This document shows, one piece after another, positions 16,054 through 24,469 of a stretch of 28,987 bases of DNA. The DNA comes from UBA9214 sp964443845 (GTDB taxonomy: Bacteria > Pseudomonadota > Gammaproteobacteria > UBA9214): the NCBI GenBank assembly GCA_964443845.1, contig CAYUFA010000035.1, forward strand, positions 1 through 28,987, in the 5' to 3' direction. How positions within the stretch are numbered: the first letter of the stretch is position 1; each line of letters begins with the position of its first letter. The notes under the pieces were generated by a model that was not told the origin of the DNA, made no database searches, and saw only the letters and a program-made list of their open reading frames with translations. Both the position numbers and the translations under genes were made by a program.

Positions 16054-16071
16054 TGTCTGTAATCGGCGACA
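16054..16071. promoter_or_regulatory. Exact GlrR-type operator, TGTC-N10-GACA
   Basis: TGTCTGTAATCGGCGACA matches the published enterobacterial GlrR operator word exactly at all eight fixed bases. By chance an exact match is expected about once per 65 kb per orientation (the word is its own reverse complement), so finding one in this 440-bp gap is unlikely to be random. It lies 68 bp past the end of glrR and about 325 bp upstream of the sigma-54 start. Confidence 0.6.
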
Positions 16072-16138
16072 AATTAACCGCCAACAAGCCGTCACCGGGA
16101 CTGGGTACATCCTCCCGTGCGGAATAATGAGGCGGGCG

Positions 16139-17494
16139 CTAGGTCTTGAACTGGGGTGGATTGAGCTGGTGTTTGTGCAGCAGTTTGTAGAATTCGGTAC
16201 GGTTGCGCTTGGCGATGCGCGCTGCCTGCGCCACGTTGCCATTGGTCATTTGCAGCAACTGGGTAAGGTAGTCACGCTCGAACTGGTTCCGGGCATCGGC
16301 GAACGAGGGAAGGTTCGCGGATTCGTGGCGCAGGGCGCGCTGTACCAGGCTGGCCGGGATCAGCGGGGTAGTGGACAGGGCCACGGACTGCTCCACCACG
16401 TTGTGCAACTGGCGTACATTGCCCGGCCAGGGTGCGTACAGCAGCGCCTCCTGTGCCTCGGCGGAAAAACCGGTGATACCGCGCCGTTCCGCCTCCGGGA
16501 ACTGCTGCAGGAAGTGATTCGCCAGCAGCATGATGTCCTCGCGCCGCGCCGCCAGCGGCGGCAACTCGAGGTTGACCACGTTGAGCCGGTAATACAGGTC
16601 CTCGCGGAACTCCCCGTCCTCCAGCGCCTGGTGCAGGTCCTGGTGTGTGGCCGAGATGATGCGCACATCGACCGGCACGGACCCCGTCGCCCCGACCGGA
16701 CGGATCACGCGTTCCTGCAGAGCCCGCAGCAGCTTGACCTGGAACGGCAGCGGCATGTCCCCGATTTCGTCCAGGAACAGCGTGCCGCCCGCCGCCGCCC
16801 GGAACAGCCCCTCGTGGTCCCGGTTGGCCCCGGTGAACGCTCCCTTGACGTGGCCGAACAGCTCCGATTCGAACAGGGACTCGGGAATCGCACTGCAGTT
16901 GATCGCCACGAACGGTTGCGCCGCGCGCGGACTGGCAAGGTGGATGGCACGCGCCAGCAACTCCTTGCCGGTACCGCTGTCACCCTGAATCAACACGCTG
17001 GTATCGCTGTCGGCGATCAGGCGGGCCTGGGTCAGCAGGTTGTCCATCAGGGGACTGCGCGTGATGATCTGCCGGCGCCATTCCTCGCTCGCGGCATCCG
17101 CCCGGCCCGTGACCCGTTCCCCGCTGAGCTTGAGGGCGCGCGCGACGTGCTCGAGCAACTCGTTGCTGTTGAAAGGCTTGGTGAGATAGCTGAACACGCC
17201 CCGGCTGGTGGCCTCGATCGCATCGGGTATGGTGCCGTGGGCCGTGAGGATCAGCACCGGCAAGCCGGGGTTGCGGCTGTGGACCTGGGTGAACAGGGTC
17301 ATCCCGTCCATGCCGCTCATGCGCAGATCGGTGATGATCAGGCGCGGCCGGAACAGTGGCAGCTGGGCCAGTGCCTGCTCTCCGCTTTCCACGGCATTGA
17401 CCGAGTAACCGGCCGCCGTCAGGCGCATGGACAGCAATCGCAGCAGGCTACGATCGTCGTCTACCAGCAGGATGCGATATTTCTCAGCACTCAT
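16139..17494 (-). CDS. glrR: Sigma-54 dependent response regulator GlrR (QseF)
   Basis: A 451-residue NtrC-type regulator: receiver domain (5-120, D56 phospho-acceptor), AAA+ domain (about 145-370) with Walker A GDSGTGKE (171-178), the sigma-54 contact loop GAFTGA (218-223) and Walker B GGTLFLDEIGD, and a Fis-type helix-turn-helix (NGNVAQAARIAKRNRTEFYKLL, near 415-440) that is diagnostic for GlrR/QseF. In E. coli it activates the small RNA gene glmY. The ATG overlaps the qseG stop in TAATG. A strong sigma-54 promoter and an exact GlrR operator lie directly downstream, in front of the lipoprotein gene, so that gene is a likely target here. Confidence 0.95.
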   Translation of the reverse strand: MSAEKYRILLVDDDRSLLRLLSMRLTAAGYSVNAVESGEQALAQLPLFRPRLIITDLRMSGMDGMTLFTQVHSRNPGLPVLILTAHGTIPDAIEATSRGVFSYLTKPFNSNELLEHVARALKLSGERVTGRADAASEEWRRQIITRSPLMDNLLTQARLIADSDTSVLIQGDSGTGKELLARAIHLASPRAAQPFVAINCSAIPESLFESELFGHVKGAFTGANRDHEGLFRAAAGGTLFLDEIGDMPLPFQVKLLRALQERVIRPVGATGSVPVDVRIISATHQDLHQALEDGEFREDLYYRLNVVNLELPPLAARREDIMLLANHFLQQFPEAERRGITGFSAEAQEALLYAPWPGNVRQLHNVVEQSVALSTTPLIPASLVQRALRHESANLPSFADARNQFERDYLTQLLQMTNGNVAQAARIAKRNRTEFYKLLHKHQLNPPQFKT

Positions 17495-18021
17495 TATTCA
17501 TCCGCAGGGGGAATATCCCGGTTCTGGATATTCTGTTCAATGGTAGTCAGAGCCTGCAATTGTTGTTCCAGTTCCTCGATACGGCGGTTCTGGGTGGTCA
17601 CCTGTTTCCATAGTATATCCAACTTGCGTGCGGACTCGCCCTGATCACCCAGCCACATTAACAGCAGGGAAATCAGTTCGCGGTCCCCGGTACTGGCAGG
17701 CAGGGGATCGATGCCGTTGAGCAGGCGGCGCGCACGCCGGGCATCGCGCACATTGTCCGCACCCGTGGCCAGCAGCAGGACCAGCCGCATCCGGTTGTCG
17801 ATACCCGGGCTGGCCTGGAAGGCCTGCTCCCATGCCTCAAGCGTCTGCTGCTGGCGGTCCGGTGACTGGTCACGGGTAGCGTTGATCTCCGCCAGCCAGC
17901 GGTTCGCACCGCTGGTGGACTCCTTGCAGGGCGCGGGCGGAGACGGCTCGGTAATGCGCTGCTGCAGCGCGGCACATCCCGTGAGCAGGACCAGCAGCAC
18001 CAGTAAGGAAATTCTCATCAT
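17494..18021 (-). CDS. qseG: QseG-like outer-membrane lipoprotein
   Basis: A 175-residue lipoprotein with signal peptide and lipobox LLTGC, a helical middle and a C-terminal coiled coil (KQVTTQNRRIEELEQQLQAL). Its place between glrK and glrR, and its length, fit QseG (YfhG), which in E. coli contacts the kinase from the outer membrane and activates it. Sequence alone is only moderately conserved in this family, so the name rests mainly on context. The first ATG of ATGATG overlaps the glrK stop by one base (TGATG), and GGGAGC is upstream; its own stop overlaps glrR. All three genes are translationally coupled. Confidence 0.82.
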   Translation of the reverse strand: MMRISLLVLLVLLTGCAALQQRITEPSPPAPCKESTSGANRWLAEINATRDQSPDRQQQTLEAWEQAFQASPGIDNRMRLVLLLATGADNVRDARRARRLLNGIDPLPASTGDRELISLLLMWLGDQGESARKLDILWKQVTTQNRRIEELEQQLQALTTIEQNIQNRDIPPADE

Positions 18022-19457
18022 CAAGCTCCCTGCACCACCGGCAGATTCACCTGCACACACGCGCCCCGACAGGTGGATTCTACCACCCGGATGCTCCCGC
18101 CATGCGCCCGCGCGTATTCCAGGGCGATCGACAGGCCCAGGCCGGTCCCGCGCACCGGCCCCTTGTTGGCCGGCGCCCCCTGATAGAAGGCCTCGAACAC
18201 GCGTTCGCGCTCCTCGGGCGGGATTCCCGGGCCGTTATCGCCCACCTCGAGCCGCGCGCTGCCGTCGTCTTTCACGAGACGAATCGTGAGGCGGCTGCCA
18301 TCGGGCGAATACTTGATCGCATTGGACAACAGGTTGTCCACCAGCACGCGCAGCTTTTCCCGGTCACCTTCCACCACCAGCGGTTGCAGTTCCAGGTCCG
18401 CTTCCAGCTGGCGGGACAGCATGGCGAGCCGGTGATCGGCCAGCACTTCCTCGACCAGGCGATTGAACTCGACCGGCGCAGTCGACAGCGTAGTGGCATG
18501 CGATTGCACGATGCTGAAATTCAGCAGGTCCTCGATCAGCTTCTGCAGTTGCAGGGCATTTTCGCGCAGGATGGCCACGATCTCGCCCTGCTGGTCATTC
18601 AGCGCGCCGGCGACCTGCTCGCGCAGCAGCTCGGTCCCTTCGCGGATCGCGGTCAGCGGTGTCTTCAGTTCGTGCGACATGTGCTGCAGGAAGCGCGTCT
18701 TGTTCTGCTCCAGCTCCAGCAACCGCACACGCAACCAGTCAAGACGCTCGCCGAGCTGGCGCAGGTCGCTGGGACCGGAAATGACCGGGGTATCTGCAAA
18801 GCTGCCGTCGCCAAGCCGGCGGATCGCCTGGTCGATCTGGCGTACCGGGCGCGAAATCAGCACCGTGAACAGCACCGTCAGGAGCACGGCTGCGGGAACC
18901 AGGGCCAGTGCCTGCAGGACGAGCGTGCGCTGCACGCCCTCGGCCTCGCTCTGCATCTGTTGCACGCCGCGGCTGATGAGGTCCTGGCTGTTGACCAGGA
19001 TCTGCTGTGCGACACGCCCCATCTCGATGAAGGTCGGCATGGCGCTGGCGACCTCGGGGGCATCGTGCGAGTGATTCAACAACAGGGTGTGCAACTGGTC
19101 CTCGCTCGCGCGCAGGTTTTCCAGTAACTGGCGTTGCTCTTTCGCCAGGTCCTGGGAATCCAGCCCGCGCACCGCATCGTTGAACCGCTCGTGGTTTTCC
19201 TTGTAGACGTTGAACAGCACCTGGTCTCCAAGCACCTGGTACTGGCGGGCATTACGTTCCATGGCGCGCACGGTTTCCACCAGCACCTGACTGCCCTGGG
19301 TGACGAACACGCTCTGCAACAGGGCCTGCTGACCGTGCGTCACCAGGCGGTCCACGGACATGGTGGCAATCACCAGCGCGGCGACCAGCGGCAGCATCAC
19401 CACCATGAAACCCGTCAGCACAAGGCGCAGGGTGGACTTGGGGCGCAGGAAGTTCAT
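18021..19457 (-). CDS. glrK: Sensor histidine kinase GlrK (QseE)
   Basis: A 478-residue membrane kinase: first membrane helix (about 12-35), a periplasmic helical sensor of about 150 residues, second helix (about 178-203), HAMP (RPVRQIDQAIRRLGDG), HisKA with phospho-acceptor H262 in FLQHMSHELKTPL, and a HATPase domain with N box (DNLLSNAIKYSP), G1 (DNGPGIP) and G2 (GTGLGLSIALEYARAHGG). Order and motifs fit GlrK/QseE, the partner of GlrR. The ATG at 19457 (MNFLRPKST) was chosen because the frame upstream has no family-like sequence. First gene of the glrK-qseG-glrR operon. Confidence 0.94.
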   Translation of the reverse strand: MNFLRPKSTLRLVLTGFMVVMLPLVAALVIATMSVDRLVTHGQQALLQSVFVTQGSQVLVETVRAMERNARQYQVLGDQVLFNVYKENHERFNDAVRGLDSQDLAKEQRQLLENLRASEDQLHTLLLNHSHDAPEVASAMPTFIEMGRVAQQILVNSQDLISRGVQQMQSEAEGVQRTLVLQALALVPAAVLLTVLFTVLISRPVRQIDQAIRRLGDGSFADTPVISGPSDLRQLGERLDWLRVRLLELEQNKTRFLQHMSHELKTPLTAIREGTELLREQVAGALNDQQGEIVAILRENALQLQKLIEDLLNFSIVQSHATTLSTAPVEFNRLVEEVLADHRLAMLSRQLEADLELQPLVVEGDREKLRVLVDNLLSNAIKYSPDGSRLTIRLVKDDGSARLEVGDNGPGIPPEERERVFEAFYQGAPANKGPVRGTGLGLSIALEYARAHGGSIRVVESTCRGACVQVNLPVVQGA

Positions 19458-19789
19458 GGCTGGATACCGGCTGGTTGGACAGGCCGTTGCGCGCTGCAGG
19501 CGACCGGGAGAGTGTGGACGAGGCGCCATTCTAGTGCATTGCCGTACTTCCTCCCAGCACAACACCGGCCCCGGCCCGGGGAAATACCCTGCATGCCAGA
19601 AGGGTTCAGGTCCCTGTCACCAGGGGATGGAGATCGCACCGGTAAGAAATTTCCTGCACGCCCGTACGACGTTATCCTGCCGCGCACTTGCCGGATCCGC
19701 CATGGGAAGGCGCGGGCTTCAGTGCTAGTCTTCCTGCAGCGCGGGCCATACCGGCCAACACCGGCGCGGCTCCGGAGGCAAGCACAACG
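19458..19789. other. Divergent intergenic region glrK / glycosyltransferase
   Basis: About 330 bp without a convincing gene. On the minus strand a TAGAAT (19528-19533) could be a -10 for glrK, but no -35 fits. CCCTG-TCAC-CAGGG (19612-19625) is a small hairpin. I looked for a GlmY-like small RNA with a sigma-54 promoter, as found beside glrK in enteric bacteria, and saw none. Confidence 0.5.
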
Positions 19790-19843
19790 ATGAACTGCCC
19801 GTACACGAATTGCGCCTGCCGGCCGCGGGGTATCCCGGAATGA
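19790..19843 (+). CDS. 17-codon leader ORF before the glycosyltransferase
   Basis: An ATG preceded by GGAGG (19774-19778, spacing 11) opens a 17-codon frame, MNCPYTNCACRPRGIPE, with three cysteines, whose TGA overlaps the glycosyltransferase ATG in ATGA. This is the arrangement of a translationally coupled leader peptide. It has the best ribosome site in the area. Whether the peptide itself matters is unknown; it may only deliver ribosomes to the next start. Confidence 0.45.
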   Translation: MNCPYTNCACRPRGIPE

Positions 19844-20778
19844 GGGTCGTCAAGCCGCCCACCGGCGCGATCGACCTGTCCGTGGTCGTGGTGGTGCAGG
19901 TCAACAAGGCGCACCTCGACCGCTGCCTGGAGGCACTCACCCACAGCGAAACCAGCGGGAATTTCGAGGTCATCATCCCGCTCGACGAGTCCCTGTCACG
20001 AATGGCCCGGTTCGAGGCCCGCTACCCGGCGTGGCATTTCGTGCGCAATCCGGGTATCCGCAGCGCCGGGCAACTGCGCAGCGACGGCATCCGGGCGGCC
20101 CGCGGCCGGCTGGTCGCGCTCACCGAAGACCGTTGCATTCCGGCGACCGACTGGGTGCAACGGATCCTCGATGCCCACGCCGCCACACCGCTTGCCATCG
20201 GTGGCATCGTGGACAAGGCCAGGCCGGACGAACCGCTCAACTGGTCCGCGTATTTCCTCGACCACCTGCACTATATGCCACCCGTCGCCCGCGGCCGAAC
20301 CCTCGCTCTGAGCGCACTGAACGCCTCCTACAAGCTGGAGGCACTGCACGCGATTGCCGATGCCTGGCGGGACGGGTTCGCGGTAAACGTGGTGAACGGC
20401 ACCCTCGCCGCACGCGGTGGCACGGTGTGGCTGTCACCGGACATCCGCGTCTACCAGCGCCACGACCAGGAACTGGAACAGGCGTTGTGGGAACGCTATT
20501 CCCACGGGCGCCGGATCAGCAGCGCGCGAGGCGCCGCACTGCCACCTGCCAGGCGCATTGCCCGCGCCCTGCCGGCCCCGGCCCTGCCGTTCCTGCGCAT
20601 CGCACGCCTGCTGCCGGTGCTGTTGCGCAAACGCCGCCGCGGCTGGCAGTTCCTCGCCGCCCTGCCCGGCATCGCGCTGCTTGCCGGCGCCGCGGCCTGG
20701 GGCGAATTGCTCGGCCTCACCACGGGCCGGCCCGAAACCCGCATGCAGGAACGGCCGGATCCCGAATACGACCGCTGA
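19840..20778 (+). CDS. Family 2 glycosyltransferase
   Basis: A 312-residue protein with a GT-A type fold at the N terminus: LSVVVVVQVNKAHLDRCLEAL, the nucleotide-sugar start of GT2 enzymes, then RSAGQLRSDGIRAARGRLVALTEDRC with an acidic EDR in place of the usual DxD, and a C-terminal ERYSHGRRIS and hydrophobic/basic helix pair that may touch the membrane. Donor and acceptor cannot be told. The ATG at 19840 is coupled to the leader ORF; a TTG at 19810 would add 10 residues. The flippase-like gene downstream suggests a shared role in lipid-linked sugar or envelope synthesis. Confidence 0.82.
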   Translation: MRVVKPPTGAIDLSVVVVVQVNKAHLDRCLEALTHSETSGNFEVIIPLDESLSRMARFEARYPAWHFVRNPGIRSAGQLRSDGIRAARGRLVALTEDRCIPATDWVQRILDAHAATPLAIGGIVDKARPDEPLNWSAYFLDHLHYMPPVARGRTLALSALNASYKLEALHAIADAWRDGFAVNVVNGTLAARGGTVWLSPDIRVYQRHDQELEQALWERYSHGRRISSARGAALPPARRIARALPAPALPFLRIARLLPVLLRKRRRGWQFLAALPGIALLAGAAAWGELLGLTTGRPETRMQERPDPEYDR

Positions 20779-20947
20779 GACCCGAGTCCGGCGCCAGGCA
20801 GTCCCGCCAGGTGGCGGACTGCGGGCAAATCACCGGCGGCTGGCATGATCCCGGGACCCGTGCGAAACTCGCCGCACCCGGCCCGGACCGGTTCTGCACG
20901 GCGCAGTTCCGGTTTCAGCAGCTCCCGCAACGCGCAACGGAACAGCA

Positions 20948-21946
20948 GTGAAACGCATCCTGTCTCTCGTCACCGTCACCGTGATCACCTGCGCCGCGCT
21001 CGCCTATGCGCTGTGGGATGTCGATGTCGACAAGCTCGGCCAGCTGCTCGCGCATGGCAGTTACCGGATGCTGCTACCGTTCCTGGGCCTGCTGGTGCTG
21101 TTCTACTGGATGAAGGCACTGCGCTGGACCTGGCTGCTGCGACCGGTAGGTCACTTCCGGGTGCGCCAGGTGACGCCGTCCATGATGATCGGCTTTGCCG
21201 CCAACAATCTCCTGCCGGCGCACCTCGGCGAACTGATCCGCATTGCGGTTTTCGCGCGCCGGTATGCCAGGCCGCTCAGCAGCATTACCGTCACGCTGCT
21301 GGTGGAACGGGTGTTCGACGTGCTTGCGATCCTGTCGCTCTATGCCATCGCCATGCTGGCGATCGACACACCGCCCGTCGCGCTGCAGATCGGTACCCGT
21401 CTCCTGGGGGTGCTGCTGGCAGGCTGCTGTGCCGTGCTGGTGGTGGTGCTGTACCGACCCGCACTGGTACTGGCTGTCGGCCACCGGCTCGGGGCATTCC
21501 TGCCCGGGCGGTTCGGGCAGCATCTGAAAGACATGCTGGAGAACGTCATCCACGCCTTCTCCGCGCTGCGTTCGCCCGCGCTGGTCACCGTCCTGGCCCT
21601 GTGGTCGCTGCTGAAATGGCTGGTGATGGCCGGCATGTCCTGGGTGTCGCTGTATGCCTATGGGACCTCGATCTCACCGGCCGCCAGCCTGGTCCTGATG
21701 GCCGTGATCTCGCTGGCGGCCGCGATACCCAATGCCCCGGGCTACATCGGGGCGATTCAGGCGGCGTACGTGTTTGCGCTGAAGCCGTTCGGCGTCCCGG
21801 AAGAGACCGCATTCGCCGCCAGCGTGCTGTTCCTGGTGGCGGAGTGGATTCCGGTCACGCTGGCCGGCGTGGGCTACTTTGTCACCGGCGGGCTGCACGT
21901 TGCCACGCTACGGCACGAACTGGAAGGCAGCGGTGAACTGCCGTAG
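20948..21946 (+). CDS. Lysylphosphatidylglycerol synthase-like flippase domain protein
   Basis: A 332-residue integral membrane protein with about eight helices and the features of the UPF0104 / AglD-like membrane domain shared with MprF: GLLVLFYWMKALRWTWLL, MMIGFAANNLLPAHLGELIR, LLVERVFDVLAILSL and IPNAPGYIGAIQAAYVFAL, all characteristic of the family. It lacks the MprF aminoacyl-transferase part, so it is more likely a lipid translocator or a glycolipid-synthesis partner. It starts with GTG at 20948, with GGA upstream. It follows the glycosyltransferase after 169 bp and ends 3 bp from the stop of the convergent lipoprotein gene; GTAGC-A-GCTAC spans that junction. Confidence 0.86.
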   Translation: MKRILSLVTVTVITCAALAYALWDVDVDKLGQLLAHGSYRMLLPFLGLLVLFYWMKALRWTWLLRPVGHFRVRQVTPSMMIGFAANNLLPAHLGELIRIAVFARRYARPLSSITVTLLVERVFDVLAILSLYAIAMLAIDTPPVALQIGTRLLGVLLAGCCAVLVVVLYRPALVLAVGHRLGAFLPGRFGQHLKDMLENVIHAFSALRSPALVTVLALWSLLKWLVMAGMSWVSLYAYGTSISPAASLVLMAVISLAAAIPNAPGYIGAIQAAYVFALKPFGVPEETAFAASVLFLVAEWIPVTLAGVGYFVTGGLHVATLRHELEGSGELP

Positions 21947-21949
21947 CAG

Positions 21950-24469
21950 CTACTGCGCCGTCCTGGTGGTCTCACCCGAGAGAGCGCTTTCCTGCCCGCT
22001 GCTGTCGACGGTGGTCATGGCGACATACCAGGTGCCGGCCGTGATATTGCTGATCATGGCGGAGGTCGCACTGCCATCCGTTACGTCCACGGTACTGGTG
22101 TAGTTCCCGCTGCTCTGCCCGTAGTACACCCGGTAGCCGCCGATATCCGCCAGGCTCAACGGAGTGCCGTCGGTACGGCTGACCGGTGCGGTCCAGTCGA
22201 GCGTGAAGCTGCCGTTTCCGGCCTGTACCTGGATCGAGAAGGCCGGCAGGCTGGTACTGGCCTGGCCGTCACTGACGCTGATCACGATGTTCGAGTAACT
22301 ACCCGCATCGGCGTTGAGCGGGGTTCCGCTCAGCGCGCCGGTAGCGGTGCTGAAGCTGGCCCAGGCCGGCTTGTGGCTGATGCTGAAGGTCAGCGTGTCG
22401 CCATCCGGGTCGGACGCGGTGGGTTGGAACTGGTAAGGCGTAGTCGCGGTTACGGAGGACGCGGGAGTTCCGCTGATGACCGGTGGCTGATTGGGCGCCG
22501 GATCGACCTGGATGGTGAAGGCCGGCAGGCTGGCGCTGGCCTGGCCGTCACTGACGCTGATCACGATATTGGCATAGCTACCGGCCGTTCCCGCCGCGGG
22601 CGTGCCGCGCAGGCGTCCAGTCGCACTACTGAAGCTCGCCCAGGCCGGCTTGTGGCTGATGCTGAAGGTCAGCGCGTCGCCGTCCGGGTCGGACGCAACC
22701 GGCTGGAACTGGTAGAAACTGCCTTCCGTTACGTTCAGGGCCGGAATGCCGCTGATCTGGGGCGGCTGGTTGACCACCGGTACGGGTGTGACGTCGATCG
22801 AGAATGCCGGCAGGCTGCTGCTCAGCTGACCGTCACTGACACTGATCACGATGTTGCTGTAGGTGCCGACGGCGGTGCCGGGCGGCACTCCGGACAACGC
22901 CCCCGTGCTGCTGCTGAAGCTGGCCCAGGCCGGTTTGTTGCTGATACTGAAGGTCAGGCTGTCACCTTCGGCATCGGTGGCAGACGGGGCAAAGCTGTAG
23001 CTGGTAGTGGCCATCACCGCAGCGGAAGGCACCCCGCTGATCTGCGGCGCCGTGTTCGCTACCGGCGCGGCCTGGACGGTGATATCGAATGGCGCGAGGC
23101 TGACACTGCTGGTGCCATCCGTAACGGAAATGGTAATGGCACTGTATACACCCACGTCGTTGGTAGCCGGAGTACCGGACAGCCTGCCGCTCGTGGTACT
23201 GAATGCCGCCCAGGCAGGCTTGTTGGTGACGCTGAACGTCAGGACATCCCCGTCCGCATCCGAGCCCTGGGGCGAAAAGCTGTAACTGTTGCCGGCAACC
23301 ACGCTGGTGGCCGGACTGCCACTGATCTGCGGAGGGCTGTTGGCCGCGGCGCTGTCGTCCACCGCGTTGACCTGCTGGATCTGGCTGTCGGATGCAGCGA
23401 TTACCAGATTTACCGCCTGCTGCAGGTTATCGGTGCTGGTGGCAGGCAACACGTTGGCCACCTGGGTCGCACTGCTGCCGGGAACCAGGCCGGCCAGCGT
23501 GGTCTCGATGGTCTGCACCGGGCCGCTGTCGTCCAGTGTGGAGGCCGCCGCCACCGCCCGGCCGGCCTGCGCCAGCACCTGTGCATTGACCGGCACGCTG
23601 CCGGTCAGAAGGCCAGCTGATATTCCCGGCATGGTGCTCTGGATCGCCTGGTCCATAATCCCCGCGGCCGGTACCCCACCCACCCGCAGGTTGTCACTCA
23701 GACTCTCGACCAGCACCTGACTCGAAACCACGGTGGCCACGGCCGACAGCCGCCCGTTCGTCCCGGCCGCGCCGATGCCGTCCAGGCGTCCATCCACCAG
23801 GTCCGCCGCCAGCGCCGATACCACCGCGTCCGCCCCGGCCCCGGACAGGTCACGCACCCGGCGAACCAGTTCACCCAGCGCCTCGCATGACTTCACCAGC
23901 GCAGCCACGTTCCCGCTATCGATCGTAGTCGTGATCAGATCCGCCACCTGGCCCGCATCCAGACCGAAGCCCAGCCGGTTGCGTACGATATCCTGTGCAC
24001 TGGCGACATTGGTCGCCGTCAGGCCACCCGGCATCCGCTGGGCGACCTCCACCACCAGGCTGGTGAACGGGTTGATGTTCACCACCTTGTCGGATGGCCT
24101 CATCAGCACCGAAACCATGGGAAAATCCGGTTCGGCACCTGTGACCAGGTCGATACCCCCGCTCACCACCAGCTGCACCGGGTACTGGTTACCCCTGATT
24201 TTCAGTGTCGAGCGGAAACCCGCTGTGCTGTCGGTCAGCACCGAGCCCAGGAGCATACCATCCGACCCGTATGCCGTTACTTGCGCACCCGTTACCGGCC
24301 CGTCGCCCACGCTGCCGGCGATCGACACCTCGGTGGCCGTGGTATCCGTTGTGGCACTCCCGCCGTTGCCCGTCAGTGACCCGATATCGACCTGGCAACC
24401 GGCCAGGCCCGATAACAGAAGCACTGACAGCAAACCTTTCAGGATGGATCTGGCCGTATCTTCCTTCAT
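21950..24469 (-). CDS. Large modular lipoprotein with four Ig-like repeats
   Basis: An 839-residue lipoprotein (lipobox GLAGC, C25). Residues about 47-375 are a paralogue of the large module of the 495-residue lipoprotein at 14210-15697, with the same landmarks (GSVGDGPVTGA, GGIDLVTG, NPFTSLVVEVAQRM, EALGELVRRVRDLSGAG, LRVGG). Four Ig-like/cadherin-like repeats of about 90 residues follow (379-466, 474-562, 568-656, 661-749), each with PPQISG..., SDxDGDxLTFS and NKPAWASFS/HKPAWASFS words as in putative-Ig (He_PIG) domains. The same fibronectin-III-like end (GYRVYYG...TTVDSSGQES) closes it (752-839). GGAGG lies 7 bases before the ATG. No sigma-54 promoter was seen. Likely anchored at the cell surface or in the periplasm; ligand unknown. 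Confidence 0.92.
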   Translation of the reverse strand: MKEDTARSILKGLLSVLLLSGLAGCQVDIGSLTGNGGSATTDTTATEVSIAGSVGDGPVTGAQVTAYGSDGMLLGSVLTDSTAGFRSTLKIRGNQYPVQLVVSGGIDLVTGAEPDFPMVSVLMRPSDKVVNINPFTSLVVEVAQRMPGGLTATNVASAQDIVRNRLGFGLDAGQVADLITTTIDSGNVAALVKSCEALGELVRRVRDLSGAGADAVVSALAADLVDGRLDGIGAAGTNGRLSAVATVVSSQVLVESLSDNLRVGGVPAAGIMDQAIQSTMPGISAGLLTGSVPVNAQVLAQAGRAVAAASTLDDSGPVQTIETTLAGLVPGSSATQVANVLPATSTDNLQQAVNLVIAASDSQIQQVNAVDDSAAANSPPQISGSPATSVVAGNSYSFSPQGSDADGDVLTFSVTNKPAWAAFSTTSGRLSGTPATNDVGVYSAITISVTDGTSSVSLAPFDITVQAAPVANTAPQISGVPSAAVMATTSYSFAPSATDAEGDSLTFSISNKPAWASFSSSTGALSGVPPGTAVGTYSNIVISVSDGQLSSSLPAFSIDVTPVPVVNQPPQISGIPALNVTEGSFYQFQPVASDPDGDALTFSISHKPAWASFSSATGRLRGTPAAGTAGSYANIVISVSDGQASASLPAFTIQVDPAPNQPPVISGTPASSVTATTPYQFQPTASDPDGDTLTFSISHKPAWASFSTATGALSGTPLNADAGSYSNIVISVSDGQASTSLPAFSIQVQAGNGSFTLDWTAPVSRTDGTPLSLADIGGYRVYYGQSSGNYTSTVDVTDGSATSAMISNITAGTWYVAMTTVDSSGQESALSGETTRTAQ
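22223..23335 (-). repeat. Four in-frame Ig-like coding repeats
   Basis: Four tandem units of about 270 bp within the lipoprotein gene. The two nearest the 3' end (coding residues 568-656 and 661-749) are highly alike at the DNA level, sharing long runs around the coded words LTFSISHKPAWASFS and IVISVSDGQAS, while the first is the most diverged. This gradient fits recent local expansion. Confidence 0.85.

Noticed and set aside
16127..17644. Open frame of about 505 codons on the plus strand
   Set aside because: Lies wholly antisense to glrR and the end of qseG, which have complete family motifs. The frame is open only because of GC-rich codon use and has no domain-like sequence.
19458..19789. 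GlmY-like small RNA beside glrK
   Set aside because: No -24/-12 promoter, no TGTC-N10-GACA word and no terminator hairpin with T-run seen.
22373..23620. Open frame of about 415 codons on the plus strand
   Set aside because: Mirror of the repeated Ig-like coding region; its apparent repeats are those of the sense gene.
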